From Kalaharituber pfeilii (lineage: Eukaryota; Ascomycota; Pezizomycetes; Pezizales; Pezizaceae): a DNA stretch of 64,000 nucleotides. This document shows positions 24,913-35,314 of this stretch, in pieces. Under the pieces are notes generated by a model, which worked only from the letters and a program-made list of their open reading frames with translations, had not been told where the DNA came from and ran no database searches. Location: assembly GCA_015179045.1 (NCBI GenBank), contig WHUZ01000004.1, positions 682,001-746,000 of the forward strand. The letters are read 5' to 3'. Every line of letters begins with the position of its first letter. The first letter of the stretch is position 1. The position numbers and the translations under genes were made by a program.

Positions 24913-26002
24913 TGGTGGAGCCCACCTATAAGGGACCACCTGTTACATTCACCGGTTTGCTGACTAATATACAATTACATGGTATGATAGCCGCGCTCTC
25001 CTCAGCGGATTTCGCACCTCATATCTCGACATCAAAATAGATATTTGGCATTGGATAACTTTTACGTCCCCAAAGGTGTGTATATCCTGTTCTATAGCTT
25101 CTTTTTAAGTAAGGAAATGGACTAATATCATAGTAATAGGTATAGACATACCTAAGAAATCATTCAAGTTCAAGATGCCTCGTCCCAACAAGAAAAGAAA
25201 AGCTATTCTGCTTGCCATTGCTGCTAGGGGAGCGAAAAGAAGAGCAGCTATGGATCCGGATACCCCCGAGCTAGTCGTAGTAGAAGAGGGCATTTCCGGA
25301 CCATTTGTATATAGTGAAAGTGAAGAGTCTTTGGATGAGTCGGCTAGTGAGTGCGATGATCTCGAAGAGGAGGAGCAGGATGAGCAGGAAATTCAAGACT
25401 TAAGTATGACAGTGGATGTTTATAAGGAGCTTATGGAAAATACAATAAATGTGGATTTTTCCACTATTCAGTTCAAATATCAGTGGGGGGTACAGGTCTG
25501 TCGCAAGACTTTATGGCAACATAAAAACGCTCAGCAAGGGTTCCAGCACTCAGCTTCTAGATGCCGGCCGTTAACAGCTTACTTTACTCCCTTAAATAAA
25601 GCCACCGAGTCAACATATTCCGAGTCACTAGATATTATGGTTGTACATATGGTACAAAAGAGTTTACTGAACGTGTATATAAAGGCCATAAAGAGTTAGG
25701 TAGATCATTCCTGTATATAGTTAGCTTTGTTCTTATACTAGTACAAATCCCTGTAAACTTGGCAATCTTGGCATGTTACTTTTCCGAGATGCTCCATACA
25801 AAGTCAAAAATTTCAATCTTCTACTACTCAACAACACCTTAATATTTTTAAATTTGGACAATGAAGCGTTGTAGAGCAGGCGAAATAGTACATGTCTACA
25901 TAGTTTATTTTTTAATCAGGTGTGGTTGGGTGATAAAGTAGTGTGTCAAGTTCAGGTCCATAATCTCGGTTGTAAGTGGTCCCTTATAGGTGGGCTCCAC
26001 CA
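24913..26002 (+). mobile_element. DNA transposon with 27-bp perfect terminal inverted repeats
   Basis: TGGTGGAGCCCACCTATAAG and seven more bases at 24913-24939 are perfectly mirrored at 25976-26002. TA dinucleotides lie immediately outside at 24911-24912 and 26003-26004, fitting TA target-site duplication. The 1,090-bp element carries one open frame (25175-25699) that is not an obvious transposase, so it is probably non-autonomous. Confidence 0.82.
25175..25699 (+). CDS. transposon-carried protein of unknown function
   Basis: A 174-codon frame within the TIR element. The protein starts with a basic, nuclear-localisation-like segment (MPRPNKKRKAILLAIAARG, then GAKRRA), continues with an acidic Glu/Asp-rich stretch, then a region (FKYQWGVQVCRKTLWQHKN, then CRPLTAYFTPL) whose pattern recalls the N-terminal part of fungal DDE transposase proteins, from memory only. 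The DDE catalytic core is absent. It may be the leftover 5' end of a transposase gene after an internal deletion, which would fit the non-autonomous element around it. Confidence 0.5.
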   Translation: MPRPNKKRKAILLAIAARGAKRRAAMDPDTPELVVVEEGISGPFVYSESEESLDESASECDDLEEEEQDEQEIQDLSMTVDVYKELMENTINVDFSTIQFKYQWGVQVCRKTLWQHKNAQQGFQHSASRCRPLTAYFTPLNKATESTYSESLDIMVVHMVQKSLLNVYIKAIKS

Positions 26003-26327
26003 TAGAATTAAGGATTTATGCATTGGAGTACAATGCTATGTAATATTACTAATAGACTAAATAAAATAGTATTAGTTGATCATCCGAAACTTGAACAGGG
26101 GAAAAATCTCAGTGGCGTCATGAAAACAGGGGGAAAAAAAAGGTTTTCTGCCTTCAAAAATCATGTATGTAAGAGTCACCGGTGGGTGCGAGAGGGGAAC
26201 CCTTTGATGACTAATCCATTTGTATAGGGCTTGGCATGTAACATTTTCTACATTTCCTAAGAAAGTAAAAACATTTGAACCTTTTCAGTTTTACAACGAA
26301 TCAAGATTTTGCCATGAAAGTATCATA

Positions 26328-26773
26328 CCGTATTAACTCACATAAGAGCAAGAAAACAAACGCGCGCTAGTTCGGTCTTGGCAAACCTCTCAGAGCCAGT
26401 GCGCGTGTATCACGCACGGGCACGTAATGATCCCCAAATTACCATGCTAACCTCAACACCACGGAGATTGATACTATGAAGGAAATGCGAAAAATGCAAT
26501 GCGCAAATGCGCAAATGCGTCGCAGTCGCACAATGGCTATATGAGCTACATAGAGAATTAGCGAGCATCACTAGTCAAGTGTCTTTTTGGCCTGGCGGAC
26601 GGTAATCTCTGCGTTTACTACCTCCGTTACAGAGTAGAGAAGCTGGAGATTAGCCGTGCTTAGTAATGCCAAGATTGCACGAATAGCGCGCTAGCGCGAT
26701 TAATGGCGCCTGAGTCCTGCCAAGACCGAACTAGCGCGCGTTTGTTTTCTTGCTCTTATGTGAGTTAATACGG
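26328..26773. mobile_element. MITE with near-perfect 56-bp terminal inverted repeats
   Basis: CCGTATTAACTCACATAAGA... at 26328-26383 is mirrored base for base by 26718-26773; with the TA target bases (26326-26327 and 26774-26775) the identity is 58 bp. The interior of about 330 bp has no coding frame but includes a tandem ATGCGCAA motif near 26500. Identical arms suggest recent insertion or gene conversion. The class (TA target) fits a Tc1/mariner-like MITE. Confidence 0.85.
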
Positions 26774-27591
26774 TAGAATGATAGAGCGTCTCAAATAGTA
26801 TAGATTTATGATATTTATTTCATATCAGGTTGTGGTTGTTGATAGGTTTTGTGTTGCGTTGGTTGTGTCGCAAATTTCATGTTGGTTATTAACTTCCGGC
26901 ACCATAGCACTGGGCCTTTGCACCTCTCGGCAGCACCTGGTGCCCGTCTGGATACCAGAATAGTCTGGTTGCACTACCCCTCGTATGCAACCAGACTAGT
27001 ACGAGAACAGGCTGCCGCTGAGCCTAAAGAGGTTTGGCCGAGTCACGACCATAGTCAGCATTTAGCCAGGTCACAGAGAGAGATCATTCGCGGACATTAT
27101 TGCGCATTACTTCGCATTTTCCGATTGACAAGTCTTGCCAATCCAACTGTTTTGAGAATTTCTAGAAGGAATCGATAGTACCGAATATAGATTTAGGCGT
27201 GAGACAATACTGAAACTCTGGGTACGAAAGTGCAAGTAATGGATTAACAGCTTATGTAGCTGACTGGCTTGACTGTAGATCAAATATTAATTGATTACTT
27301 GAAGGGCACACAGAAGCTGCAAGTACTGGCGTCTTTCGGGATAACATGCACGCGACATGAAGAGTACATCAATTGCACTCCAAGGTTTGAATTCTGTGCA
27401 CACAAACAGGGAACATGGTCTTGACGAACGCCAAGAATTGCATCTCAGTTAATAGCAAGGTGTCCTTCTTTTGGCTTCCTACAACCATCTTTAAATTGCG
27501 TCGATCCTGTTCCCACGTTTAGCTTCGAAAGTCAACCATCCTACTTCGCAACCCCCCTACGAGTCTGCCATATCAGCTATTATCATTCACA
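26774..27591. other. intergenic, promoter side of IRC22
   Basis: No gene seen. Contains a 13-bp-arm hairpin: TAGTCTGGTTGCA and its reverse complement TGCAACCAGACTA at about 26961-26998. The last 300 bases are C/T-rich and probably the IRC22 promoter and leader. Confidence 0.5.
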
Positions 27592-28413
27592 ATGCATCTT
27601 CCCTCCACTCTCCTATTTCTCTCCGCCATTGCGTCACCAATCACGGCTCAGCTTTTCAGTGATGTTCAGCCCGGCCTAAATGCAACCCCAAGAAATATGA
27701 ACATCAGCATTGATGTCACGTTTCCTGACACTCCTGAGGAAGAGGTTGGCGGCCCAGTGATCATCACAAACGGGATCACGAAAAATGTCAACATCGCCAT
27801 CGTGAATCATGAGAACGGGCCGATCGGGGTTCAGTTTATTGGGGGCTCGCTATGGGATCCCCTAACTGGTGCCAGTGTGAGGAATCTGACACAAAAGGTG
27901 ATGGGGTTGGAAATCGAAAAGGATCAGAGGGAAGACTTGTCATACCCAATCAAACTGGATATGCATCCTAGAGAGCTTCTTCTTCAGTTGAATATGGTGT
28001 TGAGAACACCTGAACAAAGGCTTGTCACTGCAACCGCGTTTAACTCAACCGTTTCAATTGTGGAGCAGCCAATGAGCATCTTCGATCCACAACTGTATGC
28101 CTCATATTCACTGCAATATTTATTTCCTACCTGTGCCCTGCTAATTTGTGTTTCCTGGTTGTACAGGCTCTTTCTCTATCTCATCCTTCTTTCCGGAATT
28201 GGCGGTGCCGTATATTGGGCATATAACTACTGGCTAGACACAGTCAATCCCAAGAGAAGGCGCGGTCCACGCCCTGCCCCAAGGGAGCATGCCGAATCCC
28301 CGATTGCTACTGCCACCGGTGTGGAAGGGAAGAAATTCGATGAGAGCTGGATTCCGGAGCACCATATCAAGCGTGCTTCTTCCCCGAAGGCTAAAGGCAA
28401 GTCCGCAATGTAA
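27592..28413 (+). CDS. IRC22: Irc22/TRAP-alpha-like ER membrane protein
   Basis: Two exons, 27592-28094 and 28167-28413, giving 249 residues. A signal peptide (MHLPSTLLFLSAIASPITAQ) is followed by a lumenal beta-sandwich domain with N-glycosylation sites, the segment SIFDPQL/LFLYLILLSG entering a single transmembrane helix, and a basic cytosolic tail (NPKRRRGPRP). This order matches fungal Irc22, the relative of the translocon-associated protein alpha subunit, thought to act at the ER protein-conducting channel. The 72-nt intron (donor GTATGC, branch CTAAT, acceptor TACAG) is a multiple of three and has no stop, so the unspliced frame is also open; splicing gives the family-like junction and I prefer it. 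The name rests on overall pattern, not on a search. Confidence 0.85.
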   Translation: MHLPSTLLFLSAIASPITAQLFSDVQPGLNATPRNMNISIDVTFPDTPEEEVGGPVIITNGITKNVNIAIVNHENGPIGVQFIGGSLWDPLTGASVRNLTQKVMGLEIEKDQREDLSYPIKLDMHPRELLLQLNMVLRTPEQRLVTATAFNSTVSIVEQPMSIFDPQLYASYSLQYLFPTCALLICVSWLYRLFLYLILLSGIGGAVYWAYNYWLDTVNPKRRRGPRPAPREHAESPIATATGVEGKKFDESWIPEHHIKRASSPKAKGKSAM

Positions 28414-29680
28414 ATCAGGGTTCTCTCATATTGCGACCGGGTTGTGGTGATGGTGGCGTTGATAATGACTGTCTCAATATATTCGCATTCAGGGTGTTTG
28501 GAGGCAATTGGGAACTGTGGCAGAGCTCCTCTTGTATAAATAATAATAATAATGCTTGCAAAAAATGAAAGGAACGAAGTAATGACACTATACTTCTAGT
28601 AGCTTATTTGCAAAAAAGATAACTACAGAGCGCAAGTTTAAGAAAAATACAAACAGTGTATAGGAATGTGCAGTAGGGGCAACTGCCAGCGTCCCGTGCC
28701 AGTGCGCGAGTGGTGCGCGTGACGGGGTGTTGTGTGCTCCGAGTAGTCTTGGCCGCTGGTTATCATACGAGGTGGCCCCTGAGCCAAGATACCCAAGACA
28801 TGCATGTAATGGTTACGAGACTAATACGGATGGTACCGCGTTTCAGCTTTCGCGCCATTCCGCTTGCAGGCGCACTCTGCACCAACTGGGCGAGGACCCC
28901 CTGCAGCGTCTAACCCTCTCGGTGTCGCACAACTGATGGAGGGACAATCCCACCCCGCAGCGATGTCTTGCCGGCCGCTGTGGCAGATGAATCCGTGTGC
29001 TGGAACTGTGGCCTATGCCCGTTTCAGGCGCCTACCCTGCGCCGCAGCGCCTGGGAGCGCTCACGGAGACGTTCGCTTTGACCACAGACAAACAATGTCG
29101 CAGCACGCACAGCTGGCTGTGGGCATGGTGCGCATGGACGTAAGTAGTCTGCCTGTTATTTTCACGCATGTCTGATAAACGCATGGGCTTCATGTCGTGC
29201 TGGGCGTGGGCAGCCGGGCTATCTCCGCAAGTCAGCCAGACTGTGCGGCAGGCCAGTTTGAGACTGGCGGCAGGCTTCCGAGCGCCCGTTGGGATATCTA
29301 CACTGACTCAGGGATGAGGGAGGGAGGGAGGAGGGAGGGAGGGAGGGAGGAAGGCCTTCCAGAGCACAATTCGAAGCTAAGCTGAACCTCATTGAGCCTT
29401 TTTACCCTTGCCTTTGCCTTGCCTCGCCTTCCGCGGCGTCGCAGTTCTTGCCCTTTTAGCTTTCGGCTTTCCGGACCCCAAGCACGAAGTGACCTCAGCA
29501 CTGCTTCTGCATACTTAAGCTAGCCAACACCCAACAGACGCCTGACATACTTGGCTACAGCACATTCACTTGGTAGCACCCATCAGCTCCCATATCTGAA
29601 GCATTTCGGTTGAGCCTGTGACTCCTCTGTGCTTCATCTCCCAATCTAGCTACAACTTCCTAGAATTTTCCCTTTTCACA
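28414..29680. other. intergenic with GC-rich patch
   Basis: 28414-28680 is the IRC22 3' flank. About 28680-29270 is GC-rich with overlapping chance frames and no supported gene. A (GGGA)n/GGA purine repeat lies at about 29318-29355. The remainder is probably the promoter of the gene starting at 29681. Confidence 0.5.
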
Positions 29681-30426
29681 ATGGCAGACGATGAGGGCTT
29701 CATCCTGTTGTTGCTCGCATGCAACTTCCTCTCAGCATATTATACTGCCTTCTGTATTGAAGCATCCACAAAACGTTATCATTGGTTTCACAAAGAATTG
29801 CACAGAAATGATCTTTACTGGTATGCTACTTGGTACAGTTGTCAAGTAAGTCTCTTCGAGGGAGCTGAAATTTGGGTTCTGACACTTGGGAATCAGACAA
29901 TTGCACTGTTGGTGTCGACTACGAATGCTCTCCTCATATCCACTATGGGGCTGCATGTCCGAGCATTGTTGCTCAAACGGATTGCAAAATCTTTTTACAA
30001 GAGTGGAGTAGACGAACGGGTGACCGAAAAGGAGCAAGACCACGAGGAACATGGACAAACGCTGTCCACAATATGGACATCATCCTCTTCCGGACATTAT
30101 AGCCATGGCAGACAACACATTTTACCGATCTACAACAACTGTCCCTTTACTCCGGGAACAGCGAGACGAGTACTATCCCTCCGCACGCGGCAGCTACATG
30201 CTTGGCTCAATGGTATCACGGCATATCACTTGTCCAGATGGACAGCAACAGCATTGGTTGCCCTCGGTGTTGCTGCTGCTATATGGAATATGGGATTCGC
30301 CCCATTCTGGATCACGATGGTGGACGTGAAGAGGGGGGACCGGATAATTATGATTCCTTGTGAGTATAAATTCGTTAGTGTCCTTATTTTTGTTGCTAAC
30401 CTGAGGTCTCTGTAGGGAACGGCTAA
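29681..30426 (+). CDS. hypothetical multi-pass membrane protein
   Basis: Two exons, 29681-30359 and 30416-30426 (donor GTGAGT, branch GCTAAC, acceptor TGTAG), giving 229 residues that end IIMIPWNG. I do not recognise the family. Hydrophobic stretches are seen near residues 6-26 (FILLLLACNFLSAYYTAF), 64-90 (ALLVSTTNALLISTMGL) and 195-215 (ALVALGVAAAIWNMGF), so three to four membrane segments are likely. A charged loop (VTEKEQDHEEH) and Arg/Ser-rich segments separate them. The ATG at 29681 is the first in frame. It is presumably lineage-specific; the tiny last exon is the least certain part. Confidence 0.65.
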
Positions 30427-31744
30427 GTCAGTCTTTACTGGCATGATTGTGAATTTTTTTTCTCACTTCTTCAACCGCGCTCTTTCAGTCCGTGTTTTTC
30501 ACCAGTTCCTTGGACTTGAATAGATTGCCGAGCCGTGAGCGAATCTATACTGGATAGTAATAGAAACTACTGGTATTTTACGCATTTACGCTTCAGCCGA
30601 AAACCATCTTGCACACATGATGCTCGAATCTCGTCGACAAAAGAATGATGCCGAACTTCTTTATTTCTGATTCTTCAATTTTTCATCTCATATTTGCTAT
30701 TTCATATCTTTCCGTCTTTCTTACCTCCCATCATTCCGTTTATTTGGCCTTTCAGTTCAGCCTCCTCTACTCTGTAGAGGAAAGACTATCCAGTGATTTG
30801 CCACGTTCTATCCTAAAATGGCACTTGTTGCGGAATTTGGATTGAACGTGCTAGGGTAGTATGGGCGCCAAGCCGCAACGAATACCGATTGGCCAGGGTG
30901 GACGGGTATGACGTTGGAGGTCCAATGTGCAAGGGTTCAAGTACAGGGGGAATTCGGAGATGGCTAAGGGAGTGATAGACGGTTGGTGAACAAGGGTGAT
31001 GGAGATTGGTTGTTGAATGAGTAGAGATATACAGGCCGTTGGGTATGCATGACTGTGGGGTTGGGGATTTTTGGATATTTGTTTCGTTCATTGATGTTTT
31101 CTGGTTTGAAGAAAATGCTACTAAACTGTTTTGCATGGGAATCTGGCGTTGACATTGTTGAAATTTAGCTTTACGTAAAAGGGTGAGCTTAAATGTTTGG
31201 GAACGAGTAAGAGGTTTAATTCTTTTTTTTTTTATTTTTATTTTTTAATTTTTTTTATTGCAGTGTTCTTGTTGCTCTCCTGTAGGAGCATATGATACGT
31301 GCCTTTAACGCCGCAAATGTCTGGAGCGAGGGCGCTACTCTTACTTATTTTGGCTTTGTTAGTAACTTTCTTTGATGTTGTTCCAGTGAAATGAGTATGG
31401 ATTGAGAGATAATAATAAAAAAAAAAAAACTCGTTCCCGGAGAATGCGACCCGGTGTTGTCTTTGGGATTCATAAAAGAATTATTACCTAATGTAAGTAA
31501 TGCAATGCGAAGACTACAAGTATGAGGTGGTCATGCAATGGGGGGAGCGGCTTTTCCAAAACAAAAAAATCAAGTATGTAGATCAGTAAACCGTTTGATC
31601 GGAGCTAGGAGCTTACGAAATGCGAAGAAGGCATTTTTTTTTCAGTTTTGGGAACGCTAGTGTTTCAGGAATCGTTTGTCTGAACAAGGGAATTTTTTCC
31701 GGTGTGGAAGAATGTACATGTATGTATATTTATGTTTGCAGGAA

Positions 31745-31793
31745 GGGGGGGGGAGGGAAACAAGATGGGGTGGGTGGGGGGGGGGGTGGACTC
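31745..31793 (+). other. G-rich tract with G-quadruplex potential
   Basis: Four or more G runs of three to eleven bases within 50 bases on the plus strand, separated by short spacers, meeting the usual G-quadruplex pattern. It lies in non-coding DNA. Confidence 0.6.
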
Positions 31794-32356
31794 AGTCTCG
31801 ATCTTGTGGGCCGACTGATTTAGAGGCTGGAATGGTGTATGAGAGAGCGGGCGGGGTATCATACGTGTTCGATGAGAGTTCCGGGGGGCGGGGTACGGGT
31901 GCTGGGAACCTTTGATGGAACAACGTTTGATGGAACAACGTTCCAGGGTGGGGAAAATACAACTTTAAGTGATTGGGAGTTGGGAAGAGAAACGTGATCT
32001 TGTGTCCAGGGATGAGTGCAGCTGCGGTTGATGCTTCCGATACTGTACACGCAGCCAGACTGCTAGCCTGATACTTCAATGCTCTACAATGTTTACGTGT
32101 AAACTGTTACAGGGATATGGTCACAAAGAGAGATCGGCGGCATTGTGTGGATGGGAACGGGAAAAAGAGAAAGGTGAATGCTGGCAATACCACTTCAGAT
32201 GTCAGATGCCTTCTTTATCTGGCATAACTGGCAGGTGATGAACAAAGGCAGCGCAAGTTTGGGAAGGCAATTGCGGAATGCATACGGACGGTAGATGACA
32301 GGGTCCAAGATAATTTTTGACAATCCATGTTAAGTTAACGCAGATCTACACGCTGG

Positions 32357-32462
32357 CGCTGGTTCGGAAAGTATTGGAACGCTGCATAACAAATTTGCAC
32401 TATTCCAAAAGGCGAATAGCCCACACAATTTATGCAGCGTTCCAATACTTTCCGAACCAGCG
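32357..32462. repeat. 106-bp foldback element (mini-MITE)
   Basis: The 32-base arms at 32357-32388 (CGCTGGTTCGGAAAGTATTG...) and 32431-32462 are perfect reverse complements around a 42-base loop. No coding content. The perfect arms suggest a young or structurally maintained element. Confidence 0.85.
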
Positions 32463-33101
32463 AGTATAACTCCTTTGTTTTTAACTCCTCTGCCGGCGGT
32501 CAAGTATAGCGTACTACCTTATCCCCAGTAAGCAACGGTAGACAACAAAGCCGACGTTCCTAGTTGCTACATCTCTATATAGCCAGACTAGAGCTTGGAA
32601 GTATCAGTACCAAGGCTCGATAAAGGACTGTACCCCCATTCCGCATGTCGCGGGATTGGCTGATGCCTCAAGATCTTAGCCGGTGGCCGCAAATCATTTC
32701 AGCTTGCGTGCGTAATACCTGTTTCAAACATATCATTTTGAGGGCCAAGCGCGGGGAAGGGAAAGGTAAGATGAAGAGTAATTTATGTATGTTGCAAGAA
32801 TATCAGACATATTCTAGATTTTCCTTTCGTGAAACGACCGTTAGTAAAGGTGGAGGAAAGAGAACGAAGGAAGAAATTATGAGGGATGCTAGTAGTGTCA
32901 GAAGGAAGGCAACGGAAATATCCGCATGGTTTTGCGCTACTCAGGATAGTGAAAATTTACATCCGATATGCTTCATCATTCGAATTCAAGGAAAGAAAGG
33001 TAAGAGGGCAAACGGAAAAGAAGAAATGTGAAAGCTTACCAATTGAATATTTGAAAGATCATCAACCGAACAAAGGTGGACGAAATGAATAGTAACGGAT
33101 A

Positions 33102-34159
33102 CTATTCCAAACATCGCAAACTTCCCAGTCCGAACTCCCGCACGACATCTGGTGCGGTATCGTCATCCTCTTTCCCGGTGATAGTCTGTCCTTCAAGCAG
33201 CAAGTCCCTTAAGAACCGTCTAGCTTGCTCTATCTCCTTCGCGGAGACTTTAACGAGCACAAACCCTCTCACATTCGCTGCCGTCCAAAGAATGTCTCGA
33301 AATTGGGAATTACCCCCTTCTTGACGATTCTTGTCCCAATTCCATCCTTTCCCACCACTTCCTAGACGCGGCTCAGATTGGAACCTGGAAAGTATATAGG
33401 CAGAGAGCCTGGCGAATTTAGGACCACGGATGGCGAGGGTTGAAACACATGACAAACCATCCATCCTGGATACCAAGGTTTCTACTCTTTCGGATGAATT
33501 GTCGTCGCCTTGAAGAATGAGCGAATCTCGCAGCAAGAGTCTCCTTCCCCCGGGTAGATCCTCATGACTATTCTCAAACACCTCATTGCGGGAAGTATAC
33601 CTTTTCAACTGCCACTTTTCTCCACGAGCGGTACGGCCTTCAGAGACCCAGTCAAGGAGGATAAGTGAGGCTGTATTATCTCTTGGAAGAAAGAATTGTT
33701 GGCATTGGGAGTACACCGACTCGGAAAACGGTTGTACAGGGTCCGGGAGGAGAAGCAGTGCACTGTTAGCAGCCAGATGCACAATCAACGTTTGAGAGGT
33801 AAGCGTGTCATTTGGACGAAGCTTGAAGACTTTGGTGCTGCCTTTCCAGGAGGATCAGCGCCGATTTAATAGGAAGGTTAGTTGGCAGTCAGCCCTGTAC
33901 CTTGAGTTAACAGGCACAATTTCACATTCTCATCCAGCAAGACGTTCAAATTAATCCTGTCGTTAGAGACAAGCCCACCCCCATAAGACAGCATAAAGAT
34001 GGTAAGGCATTTGTCTGTTGGCTGAGAGGACGATATTAACTTGAGTGGGTACACGAATTCAAATTGAGAGAGCGTGAATGAATGAGGAGGGAGGGCTTTT
34101 GCGTCGATCAGTCCATAGCCCGGATTTCGTGAATATGGAGGAAAAATCGGGGCCGTCAT
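33102..34159 (-). CDS. ureD: urease accessory protein UreD
   Basis: Two exons, 34159-33901 and 33841-33102, giving 332 residues. The N-terminal exon (PGYGLIDAKALPPHSFTLSQ, then FVYPLKLI and GGGLVSNDRINLNV) and the spliced motif LLTQG/STKVFK, followed by LLLLPDPVQPF, are the conserved signature of the UreD/UreH family. UreD binds apo-urease and, with UreF and UreG, forms the scaffold that delivers nickel and carbonate to the active site in the cytosol. The 59-nt intron (donor GTACAG, acceptor GAAAG) is placed exactly where the TQG-STK motif is completed, which is strong support. Length and end are normal. Neither urease nor UreF/UreG lies in the window, as expected in fungi. It is divergent from SCC3 with about 1.15 kb between starts. 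Confidence 0.92.
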
Positions 34160-35314
34160 TCAGGATGGACGTGCAGCCAATAAGTGGGAACGCATGGAGG
34201 AGAGAAGAGGGGACCGCAAAGGCACTGGGGGAAAGAAGGAAGAGTTGGCGGCACTCGAGATAAGGCAGGGTGGGGGAGACCTCCCGCAATTAGAGGGGCA
34301 GGCTCTTTGAGCGGAGGCGTCGTGGGGAGGGCATTTTCTTCTTATCTAAGGACTGGGACAGCCTGGGATTGGCGTGGGTGGGCGGGCTTGGCATTGGGGG
34401 AGTGGGGGTTTCGATGGGACTGCTTATCATGAAAAGACTTCAGGGCCAGGCTGAGTGTTTGAGCAGGCGTGAACGCGATCGATGGTGCACCTCAAGCTCA
34501 AGCCCGTAGATGCCCTCAAATCAGACGACGCCCCTGTAATGGAGCAAAGTGGGCACGAGACTTGCCAGTGCCATCCGGACACTCTCGTAGACCGCGCGCA
34601 GAGACACCGCAGATTCGTATAGCCCAGGGGCAGCAGGCGGCGACACGCGATCACAGGCTGCGGCGGCGCTCCAGGTCGCTCATGGGCTGGCAGCCGTAGC
34701 CTCTGCTTTGCTCTGCAGTCTGGGGGGGAGCGCACCAGGCGTGGTCCCTTGCAGTCGCGGCCGGACCCAGAGCGGTGCACCAGGCCTGCGCGCACGCCGT
34801 ACGACACGATAGCTGCTCAGGCTGGCCGGGCGTGGCCAGCGTGCGGCGGCGCAGCGTCGCATATCATATCATAGCCGTCGAGTCGTACTAGTAGGTACGG
34901 CGGCCATGCAACCGGCACCTCGATCCTGCGGGCGCGGACGCGACGCCTCGCACACCCAGTCACGTCGCACCCCCCCCAACGGCAGAAACATAGTCTGGTT
35001 GGCAGAAACACATCACCTCCCTCTGGCCACGGGACTAGGCCATCCTACCCTGACCGCCCACAAGAAGTCACCACTCCCCCCCCACCCCCCCCCTTCCACG
35101 ACAGCGAAAACAGCAAAGGCGTCAATTGCTTCACAGCAGGCACCACGACATCGCCCTTTTCCACCCTCCGCTGTACTCCGTTGTCACCCGCAGCCCTTAT
35201 ACCCATACCCATACCCGCCTCCGAGTACAGAGTTTTAGCACTTATCGGTGTACAGCAGACGCCCCCCCGCCCCCCTCCTCCCCCACAAGCCTCCTCTGCA
35301 GGACTCGCTTAACG
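34160..35314. promoter_or_regulatory. divergent promoter region between ureD and SCC3
   Basis: The start codons of ureD (minus) and SCC3 (plus) face away across this gap. The middle (about 34440-35000) is GC-rich with no supported gene; 35060-35310 is a C-rich and C/T-rich leader directly before the SCC3 start. No specific binding site is claimed. Confidence 0.45.

Larger units (their letters stand above)
24451..26099. repeat. outer inverted-repeat pair around a TIR transposon
   Basis: The 62-bp segment 24451-24512 (starting CCTGTTCAAGTTTCGAATAA) is mirrored by 26038-26099 with only a few differences, and weaker similarity extends outward. The inner transposon 24913-26002 lies between the arms, off-centre: 400 bp from the left arm and 35 bp from the right. 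This could be a larger foldback element that took up the inner one, or the remains of an older related element. Confidence 0.6.
30427..33101. other. intergenic, no gene seen
   Basis: No frame with family features; the 128-codon frame at 32645-33031 is basic and lacks a domain or codon bias I can recognise. The stretch contains a G-rich tract (31745-31793), a direct repeat of TTTGATGGAACAACG near 31912-31941 and a 106-bp foldback (32357-32462). Confidence 0.5.
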
